Assembly: GCA_041744375.1 (NCBI GenBank)
Contig: JBGTLA010000085.1
Coordinates: forward strand, 1-14,047
Direction: 5' to 3'
From: JBGTLA01 sp041744375
GTDB taxonomy: Bacteria; Actinomycetota; Acidimicrobiia; Spongiisociales; ZC4RG35
DNA length: 14,047 bases
Shown here: positions 1 to 6,342 of the stretch, piece after piece
How the letters are laid out: the number at the start of each line of letters is the position of its first letter
Position numbering within the stretch: position 1 is the first letter of the stretch
Program-made: the position numbers and the translations under genes
The notes under the pieces: model-generated
The model's database searches: none
What the model saw: the letters and a program-made list of their open reading frames with translations, nothing else
What the model was told of the DNA's origin: nothing

Positions 1-354
1 GGCGCCGGGCGGGTGGTCGCCGTCGAAAGCGACAAGCGGGCGCAAGCCGATCTGGCCGTCAACGCTCCTCATGGCGTGATCGTGGGCCGGGCCTTCGAAG
101 CGGCAGCGGACAAGCTCGGGCACTCCGACCTGGCGGTGGTCGACCCGCCGCGGGCCGGGTTGGGTCGTGCCGGCGTGGGGGTGCTCGTCGCCAGTGGCCC
201 GCGTCGAATTTCCTACGTGTCGTGCGACCCGGCCTCTCTCGCCCGCGACGTCAAGCTCCTGATGGCATCCGGATACCAACTCTCAGCAGTTGCCCCGGTC
301 GACCTCTTCCCCAACACACACCACATCGAAGCGGTGGCCTCCCTCCACCTGTGA
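1..354 (+). CDS. RNA (uracil-C5) methyltransferase, TrmA/RlmD family, 3' part only
   Basis: This is the C-terminal 117 residues of a SAM-dependent class I methyltransferase that makes 5-methyluridine in tRNA or 23S rRNA. The frame is open from base 1, so the gene begins outside the window. The fragment reads GAGRVVAVES, part of the SAM-binding fold, then DPPRAGLG, then SCDPASLARD with the family's nucleophilic cysteine at fragment residue 75. It ends with HHIEAVA, which carries the conserved glutamate thought to act as general base. Those motifs in this order and spacing define the TrmA/RlmA-D (RumA) family. Which uridine is modified cannot be told without the N-terminus, where a TRAM domain or an iron-sulfur cluster would separate subfamilies. 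The stop is TGA at 352-354, and 133 bases separate it from coxS. Confidence 0.87.
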   Translation, partial: GAGRVVAVESDKRAQADLAVNAPHGVIVGRAFEAAADKLGHSDLAVVDPPRAGLGRAGVGVLVASGPRRISYVSCDPASLARDVKLLMASGYQLSAVAPVDLFPNTHHIEAVASLHL

Positions 355-362
355 CCGCATAG

Positions 363-375
363 GACGGCCGCCGTC
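363..375 (+). terminator. Small GC hairpin after the methyltransferase gene
   Basis: GACGG-CCG-CCGTC forms a five-pair stem with a three-base loop, ten bases after the methyltransferase stop. No T-run follows. It may be a weak terminator or chance in GC-rich DNA. The rest of 355-487 must hold the promoter of the cox genes. The best -10-like hexamer I see is TAGGTT at 451-456, but it has no well-spaced -35 box, so I do not call a promoter. Confidence 0.22.
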
Positions 376-487
376 GAATGGTCTCACACCGTCCATCGAG
401 AAAGAACCGACTACGTGGGGCGCAAGCCGACTTGTCCTGATAGTTTCGACTAGGTTCGATCTTGGTGACCGCGACGAGGAGGCCGGG

Positions 488-997
488 ATGGAGATCTCGA
501 TGACGATCAACGGCAAGGAGGTGTCGGGCGAGGTCGAGGCGCGTACCTTGCTCGTTCATTTCCTGCGCGAGGACCAGGGACTGACGGGTACTCATGTCGG
601 CTGTGAGACCAGCTATTGCGGCGCCTGCACGGTGATGGTGGACGGCGCAACCATCAAGTCCTGCACCATGTTGGCCGTCCAGGCCAACGGATCCGAAGTG
701 CGGACGATAGAAGGAGTGGCCGACGGCGAGAGCCTGCATCCTGTGCAGGAAGGCTTCTGGGAGCGCCACGGGTTGCAGTGCGGTTTTTGCACCCCCGGCA
801 TGATCATGTCGGCGGTCGGACTTCTCGAGGCGAACCCGAACCCGACCGAAGACGAGATCCGCCACGGCATCGAAGGCAACCTGTGCCGCTGCACCGGATA
901 TCACAACATCGTCAAAGCCATCGAATACGCCGCCGCCACCATGCGCGGCGACGAGCCCGCTCCGCCGGACTGGGCTCAAGAGGAGGTCTCGGTATGA
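488..997 (+). CDS. coxS: CO dehydrogenase / xanthine dehydrogenase family small subunit, [2Fe-2S] protein
   Basis: This 169-residue iron-sulfur subunit passes electrons from the molybdenum site of CoxL to the FAD of CoxM. The N-terminal ferredoxin-like domain has C39, C44, C47 and C59 (CxxxxCGAC...C, the plant-type 2Fe-2S site). The C-terminal helical domain has C98-GF-C101 and C133-R-C135 (QCGFCTPG and CRCTGY), the second cluster near the pterin. All eight ligands are present and the length is usual for the family. The ATG at 488 is chosen because AGGAGG at 477-482 lies five bases upstream and the protein aligns from there. A longer open frame upstream has no such support. The stop overlaps the coxL start as ATGA at 994-997, so the subunits are translationally coupled. 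Confidence 0.96.
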   Translation: MEISMTINGKEVSGEVEARTLLVHFLREDQGLTGTHVGCETSYCGACTVMVDGATIKSCTMLAVQANGSEVRTIEGVADGESLHPVQEGFWERHGLQCGFCTPGMIMSAVGLLEANPNPTEDEIRHGIEGNLCRCTGYHNIVKAIEYAAATMRGDEPAPPDWAQEEVSV

Positions 998-3387
998 CTA
1001 CCACCACCAGCTTGATGGGAGGTGCTGTCCGCCGCCGAGAGGACCCCGCCCTGATCCAGGGAACGGGTCGCTACGTTGACGACATCACCGCCGTTGGCAT
1101 GGCGCACATGGCCTTCACGCGCAGTCCCTACGCCCATGCCCGCATCATCTCCATCGACGTTTCCGAAGCAGAGGCAATGCCGGGCGTGCTGGCCGTCTAC
1201 ACCATCGACGATGTGCGTCATCTGGGCCCGCTTCTCGCCCAGGTGCCGATCGGGAAACTTCGCCCACTTCTGGGAGATGGCGTGGTCAAGCATCTCGGGG
1301 AAGCGGTGGCGCTGGTGGTGGCGGAGTCACCGGCGCAGGCCGTCGACGCCGCCGAGGCGGTGGAGGTGGATTATGAGTCACTCCCGGCCGTTGTCGACCT
1401 CAAGCAGGCGGCCTCCGACGAGGTCAAGGTCCACGACGACCTCGACTCGAATGTGATTCACAGCTGGACGTATCACGGCTACTGGGAGGCCCTCGGCCTC
1501 GAGTCGCAAAAGCCGAAGATCGATGCGGCCAAAGAGCGTGACGACGCCATCGTCGTGTCCCAGGAGATGGTCAACCAGCGTCTGATCCCCGTGGCCATCG
1601 AACCCCGGGCGGTGATGGCGGAGTGGCACCCAGGCTACGAGCGGTTCACCGTGTATTCCTCCACCCAGATCCCTCACGCCCTGGCCGGGGCGATCGCCAA
1701 GACTTTTGGGATCGCCGCCAACGCCGTGCGGGTCGTGGCTCCCGAGGTGGGGGGAGGGTTCGGCTGCAAGCTCAACGTGTACAACGACGAGATCCTGGCG
1801 TGCTTCGCCGCCCAGCAACTCGGTCGTTCGGTGAAATGGACGGAATCTCGGCGCGAGGCTCCCCACTCGACCATCCAGGGCCGGGGTTGGGTGGCAACCG
1901 CCTCCCTGGTCGGAACACGCGACGGGGAGATCCTGGGATACGAGATCGACGGCCTGGCCGACATGGGCGCCTATAGCCAGAACTTCACCGTGGCCATCCC
2001 TCTCCTGGGGTTATGGGTGGCCTCGGGTCAGTACACGTTCCCGACCCACTTCCAGATCGACTGCGTCGTCACGAACACCATGACAACCGACGCCTACCGC
2101 GGAGCAGGCCGCCCCGAGGCGGTCTACTACCTCGAGCGCATCATCGACATGTACGCCCGCCAGATCGGGATGGACCCACTCGAGGTCCGCAAGAAGAACT
2201 ACTGGAAGCCCGAGGAGTTCCCGGCGACGATGGGTTGTGGGTTCGCTCTCGACTCGGGACGTTACGCCGACTCTGTCGATGCCCTCGTCTCCAAGGCCGA
2301 CTATGCCGGGTTGCGGGCGATGCAGAAGTCGGCCCGAGCCGAGGGGCGATTGGTCGGTGTCGGCGTCTCGTCCTATGTCGAGGTGTGCGGCTTTGGGCCG
2401 GCCGTCCTCGCCGAGATCGGGTTCTGTTGGACGAACTACGGCCTGCCGTCGTCGTTCAACGGCTCGGGGCTGGTCAGAGTCAACCCCGATGGGACCGCCA
2501 CGGTCGTGATCGGGACGGGGCCGTCGGGGCAGGGCCACGAGACCACCTGGGCGCAGATCGTCTCGTCCGGTCTCGGGATTGCAATGGAGAACATCGTGGT
2601 TCGCCACGGGGACACGGCCGAGTCCCCGATGGGTGTGGGAACCTTCGGCAGCCGCTCGATCGCCGTCGATGGCTCGGCGGCCTTCGTCGCCACGAAGAAG
2701 GTCGGCGAGAAGGCGGCCAAGCTGGTCGCTCACCTGCTCGAGGCAGCCGAAGAAGACATCGTCTTCGCAGACGGCGGTGCGCACGTGTCAGGGTCGCCTG
2801 ACACGGCGATCACCTGGGCCGAGATCGCCACGGCGGCGTATCAGGGGCACAAGTGCCCCGACGACTGGGATTCGGGTCTGGAGGTGCACGCCTCCTTCAG
2901 TCCCGGCAACGCCACCTGGCCGTTCGGAACCCATCTCGCCGTGGTGGAGGTCGACCCCGACACCGGCAACGTCACGCTCCTCAAGTACGTGGCGGCCGAC
3001 GACTGCGGGAACGTGATCAACCCGCTGATCGTCGACGGCCAGCTGCACGGAGGCATCGCCCAGGGTGTCGGCCAGGCACTATTCGAAGAGGCCATCTACG
3101 ACGCCGACGGGAACATGCTCACTGGTTCGCTGGTGGACTATCCGATCCCGACGGCCTCCGACCTTCCCTCGATCGACCTGACCCGGACCGTCACCGAGAG
3201 CCCGATCAACCCTCTCGGTGCCAAGGGTATCGGGGAAGCGGGGACCATCGGATCGGCCCAGACGATCGTCAACGCCGTCGTCGACGCATTGAGTCACCTC
3301 GGTGTGACCCACATCGACATGCCATTGCGCCCGCGCAAGGTGTGGCAGGCCATGCAGGCCGCTGAGCAGAACGGAGGCGAGGGCTGA
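994..3387 (+). CDS. coxL: Form II CO dehydrogenase-like large subunit, molybdopterin-binding
   Basis: This 797-residue subunit of the xanthine oxidase family carries the molybdopterin cytosine dinucleotide cofactor and the substrate site. Visible motifs are VGGGFGCK (252-259), AYRGAGR (367-373), GQGHETTW (512-519) and GIGEAG with the likely catalytic base E748. In form I CO dehydrogenases the active-site loop reads AYxCSFR, with a cysteine that binds copper through sulfur. AYRGAGR marks form II (BMS-type) enzymes, whose role in CO oxidation is disputed. The S-L-M gene order is also the form II order, whereas form I is M-S-L. CO is therefore only one candidate substrate, and an organic or N-heterocyclic compound is also possible. 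AGGAGG at 981-986 precedes the ATG by seven bases. The TGA shares its last base with the coxM ATG. Confidence 0.95.
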   Translation: MTTTTSLMGGAVRRREDPALIQGTGRYVDDITAVGMAHMAFTRSPYAHARIISIDVSEAEAMPGVLAVYTIDDVRHLGPLLAQVPIGKLRPLLGDGVVKHLGEAVALVVAESPAQAVDAAEAVEVDYESLPAVVDLKQAASDEVKVHDDLDSNVIHSWTYHGYWEALGLESQKPKIDAAKERDDAIVVSQEMVNQRLIPVAIEPRAVMAEWHPGYERFTVYSSTQIPHALAGAIAKTFGIAANAVRVVAPEVGGGFGCKLNVYNDEILACFAAQQLGRSVKWTESRREAPHSTIQGRGWVATASLVGTRDGEILGYEIDGLADMGAYSQNFTVAIPLLGLWVASGQYTFPTHFQIDCVVTNTMTTDAYRGAGRPEAVYYLERIIDMYARQIGMDPLEVRKKNYWKPEEFPATMGCGFALDSGRYADSVDALVSKADYAGLRAMQKSARAEGRLVGVGVSSYVEVCGFGPAVLAEIGFCWTNYGLPSSFNGSGLVRVNPDGTATVVIGTGPSGQGHETTWAQIVSSGLGIAMENIVVRHGDTAESPMGVGTFGSRSIAVDGSAAFVATKKVGEKAAKLVAHLLEAAEEDIVFADGGAHVSGSPDTAITWAEIATAAYQGHKCPDDWDSGLEVHASFSPGNATWPFGTHLAVVEVDPDTGNVTLLKYVAADDCGNVINPLIVDGQLHGGIAQGVGQALFEEAIYDADGNMLTGSLVDYPIPTASDLPSIDLTRTVTESPINPLGAKGIGEAGTIGSAQTIVNAVVDALSHLGVTHIDMPLRPRKVWQAMQAAEQNGGEG

Positions 3388-4235
3388 TGTATCCCAGGAG
3401 TTTCGACTACGTCGCTGTGAGCGGCATCGATGAGGCAATATCAGCGCTGGCCGACGCCGAGTTCGCGAAGGTGCTCTCGGGAGGCATGAGCCTCATCCCC
3501 ATGATGAAGCTGCGTCTGCTGTCGCCCGAACTGGTGGTCGACATAGGCGGTGTCAGCGGTCTCGATTCCATCGTCGACCACGGCGATCACGTCAGCATCG
3601 GCGGTCTCGTCCGTCACGCGCAGACGGCCGCTACGGCCGATCTCCCCAAGGCACTCGTCGATGCCGCTTCCTGGACGGGAGATGTCCAGGTCCGGAACCG
3701 GGGGACGACGTGTGGAGCGGTGGCGCATTGTGATATCGCCGCCGATCAACCCGCGGCCGTGATGGCCCTCGGAGCGACCATGGTCGCCCAAGGCCCTGGC
3801 GGGACACGGGAGATCGCCTGCGAAGACTTCTTCGTCGACACCCTCACCTCGGCTTTGGAACCGGGCGAGATCCTCACCGAGATCCGCATCCCCAACAAGG
3901 GCGGTGCCTCCGCCTACGACAAGCTCGGTCGCCGCGGCGGGCACACGGATTACGCCGTGGCCGGAGTAGCTGCGTGGGTGGAGAAGTCGAACGGCTCGGT
4001 ATCGGGCTGTCGGGTGGGTCTCACCGGGGTGGGCACCAAGACCAGCCTCGCGGCCGGCGTGGCCGACTTCCTGGTTGGCACGGATGGCTCCGAGCAGGCG
4101 GTGGCCGAGGCTGCGGAGAAGGCAACCGAGGGCGTGACCGTGCTCGAAGATCTGTACGGTTCCGAGGAGTACAAGAGTCACCTGGCCAAGGTCTTCACCC
4201 GCCGGGCGCTCACCCAAGCCCTCGCCCAACTCTGA
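3387..4235 (+). CDS. coxM: FAD-binding medium subunit of CO dehydrogenase-like enzyme
   Basis: This 282-residue flavoprotein subunit takes electrons from CoxS and hands them to an external acceptor, probably quinone. The PCMH-type FAD domain fills the N-terminal half and the CO dehydrogenase flavoprotein C-terminal domain follows. The first flavin motif is present as SGGMS at 31-35 (usually AGGHS), followed by LIPMMKLRL. The second, normally TIGG(N/S), reads TTCGA at 107-111, within RNRGTTCGAVAHCD. This removes a glycine next to the flavin pyrophosphate. Length and all surrounding blocks are normal, so FAD binding is still likely. GGAGG at 3373-3377 lies nine bases before the ATG, which overlaps the coxL stop by one base. 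The gene ends at a large hairpin, so the S-L-M transcript may stop there. Confidence 0.94.
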   Translation: MYPRSFDYVAVSGIDEAISALADAEFAKVLSGGMSLIPMMKLRLLSPELVVDIGGVSGLDSIVDHGDHVSIGGLVRHAQTAATADLPKALVDAASWTGDVQVRNRGTTCGAVAHCDIAADQPAAVMALGATMVAQGPGGTREIACEDFFVDTLTSALEPGEILTEIRIPNKGGASAYDKLGRRGGHTDYAVAGVAAWVEKSNGSVSGCRVGLTGVGTKTSLAAGVADFLVGTDGSEQAVAEAAEKATEGVTVLEDLYGSEEYKSHLAKVFTRRALTQALAQL

Positions 4236-4237
4236 TC

Positions 4238-4288
4238 CTTTTTATGACCGAATCGGGGCGTAATCCGCCCCGATTCGGTGATGAGAAG
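4238..4288 (+). terminator. Long hairpin between convergent genes (repeat copy A)
   Basis: Fourteen perfect pairs, ACCGAATCGGGGCG (4247-4260) with its complement at 4266-4279, close a five-base loop TAATC. After one G-G mismatch the stem continues for eight more pairs, two of them G-U, formed by 4238-4245 with 4281-4288. The TTTTT run sits in the left arm and is not a downstream U-tract. It lies three bases after the coxM stop and seven before the end of the reversed gene, so a two-way terminator is the natural reading. It also aligns with the hairpin at 5288-5327 over 40 bases with 32 identities. Confidence 0.62.
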
Positions 4289-4295
4289 AGTGCGC

Positions 4296-5231
4296 TCAGC
4301 TCGTCGCTCGTTCGATGATGAGTCGCGCCCGAGCTTGGCGCACTCGTTCGACCACCCGGTCGGGGCTGTGCCAGATCTCGTGGTCCCACACGATGACGAC
4401 CGTGTAGCCGGCTGCCTCGAGTTTGCCGATCCGGATGGCGTCGTTTCGCCGTTGTGACCACGACGTGTGATACCGCTCGCTGTGGATCTCGACGATCAGG
4501 GGAACTTCGCAGTCACAGTAGTCGACGCGGCCGATCCAACTTCTGACCCGGATGTCGACCTGACGGCGGAGCGTCGTGATCCCGTTGGAAGCTGCGATGT
4601 ACTCGAAGCGTCGTTCGTTGTTGCTCTGGGGAGCCGTGGCCCCATCCTCGCGGTCATTGAGCAGCTTGCGAAGATCGCACAACCCGTTGCGGCCTTGGCG
4701 CGAGAGAGCGTCGACGAGATCCCACGTCTCTGCCACGGTGACCAGACCCGCACCCAAGAAGTGATCGAGTACTTGCGCCGCTCGGTGGGCGCCCTCGGTC
4801 CCGCACACGAGCAGGGTGGTCAAGGGTGGCGCTGTGACCGGGATATCGTGGAGGATCAGCCGTTGCTCCGCGGGGATCCGGGTGAGATGGTGGATCGTGG
4901 CTGCGGCCGGCTGGCGGCGCCGCAGCACCCGGCTCACCGCGACGTGCACCGGTTCGGCTTTCATCCCGGGAAGTCCCCACAGGACTGCGGCCGTGAGGTG
5001 GGAGGCGACGGCGTCGTAGCCCACATCCAGGACCCCCGCCATCACCGACTGCCATGGTGAGGTGGCCGAGCCACCGATTCGGAGTACCCGTGGTGTGACG
5101 GTGGTGAGGCGGCCGGAGGCGATCATGCGTTGGATCGCCCAGCGGTCGAATCCGTTCGCTCGGGCCTGGGAGCGACTGACGAGACCGTGCTGGTCGGCAG
5201 CGAGGCGTCGCAACTGCTCGAGGTCGTGCAT
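4296..5231 (-). CDS. AbiEi-antitoxin-like N-terminus with DUF559 nuclease-like C-terminus, reversed inside the cox locus
   Basis: The protein has 311 residues from the chosen ATG (5231-5229). Its N-terminus (MHDLEQLRRLAADQHGLVSR, then IQRMIASGRL and ASHLTAAVLWGLPG) resembles the winged-helix domain of AbiEi-type antitoxins. The last 110 residues resemble DUF559, a PD-(D/E)xK fold related to Vsr: E206 in NNERRFEY, D237 in GRVDYCD, then VEIHSERYH (E248, H250, H255), RRNDA and a hydrophobic GYTVVIVWDHE strand. Such fused proteins are common and poorly studied in actinobacteria. I saw no AbiEii nucleotidyltransferase partner nearby, so it is not a complete toxin-antitoxin pair here. A longer start at 5321 would add 30 residues encoded across a hairpin and is less likely. 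No clear ribosome binding site is seen. It breaks the coxM-coxD order and is transcribed against it. Confidence 0.74.
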   Translation of the reverse strand: MHDLEQLRRLAADQHGLVSRSQARANGFDRWAIQRMIASGRLTTVTPRVLRIGGSATSPWQSVMAGVLDVGYDAVASHLTAAVLWGLPGMKAEPVHVAVSRVLRRRQPAAATIHHLTRIPAEQRLILHDIPVTAPPLTTLLVCGTEGAHRAAQVLDHFLGAGLVTVAETWDLVDALSRQGRNGLCDLRKLLNDREDGATAPQSNNERRFEYIAASNGITTLRRQVDIRVRSWIGRVDYCDCEVPLIVEIHSERYHTSWSQRRNDAIRIGKLEAAGYTVVIVWDHEIWHSPDRVVERVRQARARLIIERATS

Positions 5232-5287
5232 GGTCGCACCGTGACTGATCGGGCACCGCTTGAGAAGGGGGTTGGCGTTCTGGGGTG

Positions 5288-5327
5288 CGAACCGGTGCGG
5301 ACTCCGCACCGGTTCGGTCATAAGAAG
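5288..5327 (+). repeat. Hairpin between divergent genes (repeat copy B)
   Basis: CGAACCGGTGCGG (5288-5300) pairs perfectly with 5304-5316 around the loop ACT. The 40 bases 5288-5327 align without gaps to 4249-4288, with eight differences. Two pairs of differences are compensating stem changes (T-A to C-G and G-C to T-A), two more fall at or beside the loop, and two in the right flank. The two hairpins are therefore related by descent or under the same structural constraint. This copy lies between divergent genes, where a terminator is not needed, so it may be a repeat palindrome, a protein-binding site or one end of an inserted segment. Confidence 0.6.
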
Positions 5328-5330
5328 TCA

Positions 5331-5336
5331 TAGGAT
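5331..5336 (+). promoter_or_regulatory. Possible -10 box for coxD, leaderless start
   Basis: TAGGAT ends seven bases before the coxD ATG at 5343, which would place transcription start on the start codon. No purine-rich ribosome binding site is seen in front of this ATG, which fits a leaderless message. There is no good -35 box, and the expected position falls in the right arm of hairpin B. This is a weak call. Confidence 0.27.
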
Positions 5337-5342
5337 GGGCGG

Positions 5343-6212
5343 ATGCGGTCGGTCGACGACGTCGTGGAAGTTTTCGGTGAGCGGGGGTACGTGGCCGATC
5401 GAGGGTTGGCCGTGTCCGTTCATCTGGCGTTGGAGCTCGAACGCCCTTTGTTTCTCGAGGGTGAAGCCGGCGTCGGAAAGACAGAAGTGGCCAAGGTGCT
5501 GGCGGAGGTGTTCGACGAACCACTCATCCGGCTCCAGTGTTACGAAGGCTTAGACGTCAACCACGCCCTCTACGAGTGGGACTACGCCCGCCAGATGCTG
5601 GCAATTCGCCTGGTCGAGGCTGGCGGCGACGGAGCCCATGCCGATGTGGGCGACATCATGTCCCGCCAGTACCTCATAGCTCGGCCGCTTCTCCAGGCGA
5701 TCGAGGCGGCTTCGTCGGGTCGGCGTCCGGTGCTCCTCATCGACGAACTCGATCGCGCCGACGAGGAGTTCGAGGCGTTCCTGCTCGAGCTGTTGTCAGA
5801 CTTCCAGGTGACGATCCCCGAGGTCGGCACCATCGCTGCCGAACGTCCACCCATCGTCGTCATCACCTCCAACCGCACCCGTGAGATCCACGACGCCCTC
5901 AAGCGTCGGTGTATCTACCACTGGATCGACTACCCATCGGTGGAGAGGGAAGTGGAGATCGTTGCCAGCCGTCTTCCCGATATAGATACCACCCTCGCCC
6001 GCCACCTGGCGCTGGCCATGGCCGACCTCCGATCTCTGGAGCTCTTCAAGCCTCCCGGTGTGGCAGAGACGTTGGATTGGGCCAGGGCATTGCGCGTGCT
6101 CGGCGCCAACGAACTGTCGGATGAGGTCGTAGACGAAACGCTGGGGGTAGTTCTCAAGTACCGAGAGGACATCGAGGCCGTGCGTGAGCGGCGCTCGGTG
6201 GGAGCCGGCTGA
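5343..6212 (+). CDS. coxD: MoxR-type AAA+ ATPase, CoxD-like
   Basis: This 289-residue AAA+ ATPase belongs to the MoxR group. In Oligotropha, CoxD acts as a chaperone-like machine that, with CoxE, helps build the sulfur- and copper-containing active site of CO dehydrogenase. Visible parts are Walker A GEAGVGKT (40-47), Walker B LLIDE (131-135) followed by LDRAD, the sensor-1 strand VVITSN, and LKRRC, which holds the likely arginine finger. Length is normal for the family. In form I clusters coxD directly follows the structural genes. Here it is set apart from coxM by the reversed gene and a hairpin, and probably has its own promoter. Because the associated CoxL lacks the copper-binding cysteine, CoxD here may serve general Mo-hydroxylase maturation rather than copper insertion. 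Confidence 0.93.
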   Translation: MRSVDDVVEVFGERGYVADRGLAVSVHLALELERPLFLEGEAGVGKTEVAKVLAEVFDEPLIRLQCYEGLDVNHALYEWDYARQMLAIRLVEAGGDGAHADVGDIMSRQYLIARPLLQAIEAASSGRRPVLLIDELDRADEEFEAFLLELLSDFQVTIPEVGTIAAERPPIVVITSNRTREIHDALKRRCIYHWIDYPSVEREVEIVASRLPDIDTTLARHLALAMADLRSLELFKPPGVAETLDWARALRVLGANELSDEVVDETLGVVLKYREDIEAVRERRSVGAG

Positions 6213-6225
6213 GGCGACGCGACAG

Positions 6226-6249
6226 GAGCGTGCGATGAGGTGTACGCTC
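6226..6249 (+). other. Hairpin in the coxD to release-factor-like gap
   Basis: GAGCGTGC (6226-6233) pairs with GTACGCTC (6242-6249), with one G-U pair, around an eight-base loop. It starts 14 bases after the coxD stop and has no T-run. It could be a weak terminator, an mRNA processing site or chance. The rest of this 130-base gap shows no clear promoter. Confidence 0.27.
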
Positions 6250-6342
6250 GGTAGGGCATGACGATCACCGCATGCCTCGTTCGTGGACCACCGGGACTGA
6301 CGTGACCCGCTCGCCGTGTCCCACCGAGGAGGAACCCATTCT

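Noticed and set aside
616..993. Upstream extension of the coxL frame
   Set aside because: It lies inside coxS in another frame. The ATG at 994 has a strong ribosome site and matches family length.
4654..5523. 289-codon minus-strand frame overlapping the reversed DUF559 gene and coxD
   Set aside because: Arg/Pro-rich composition typical of an out-of-frame shadow; the DUF559 frame has clear domain motifs.
6258..6305. Fifteen-codon frame before the release-factor-like gene, possible leader peptide
   Set aside because: No ribosome site, no codon bias or attenuator-like hairpins after it.
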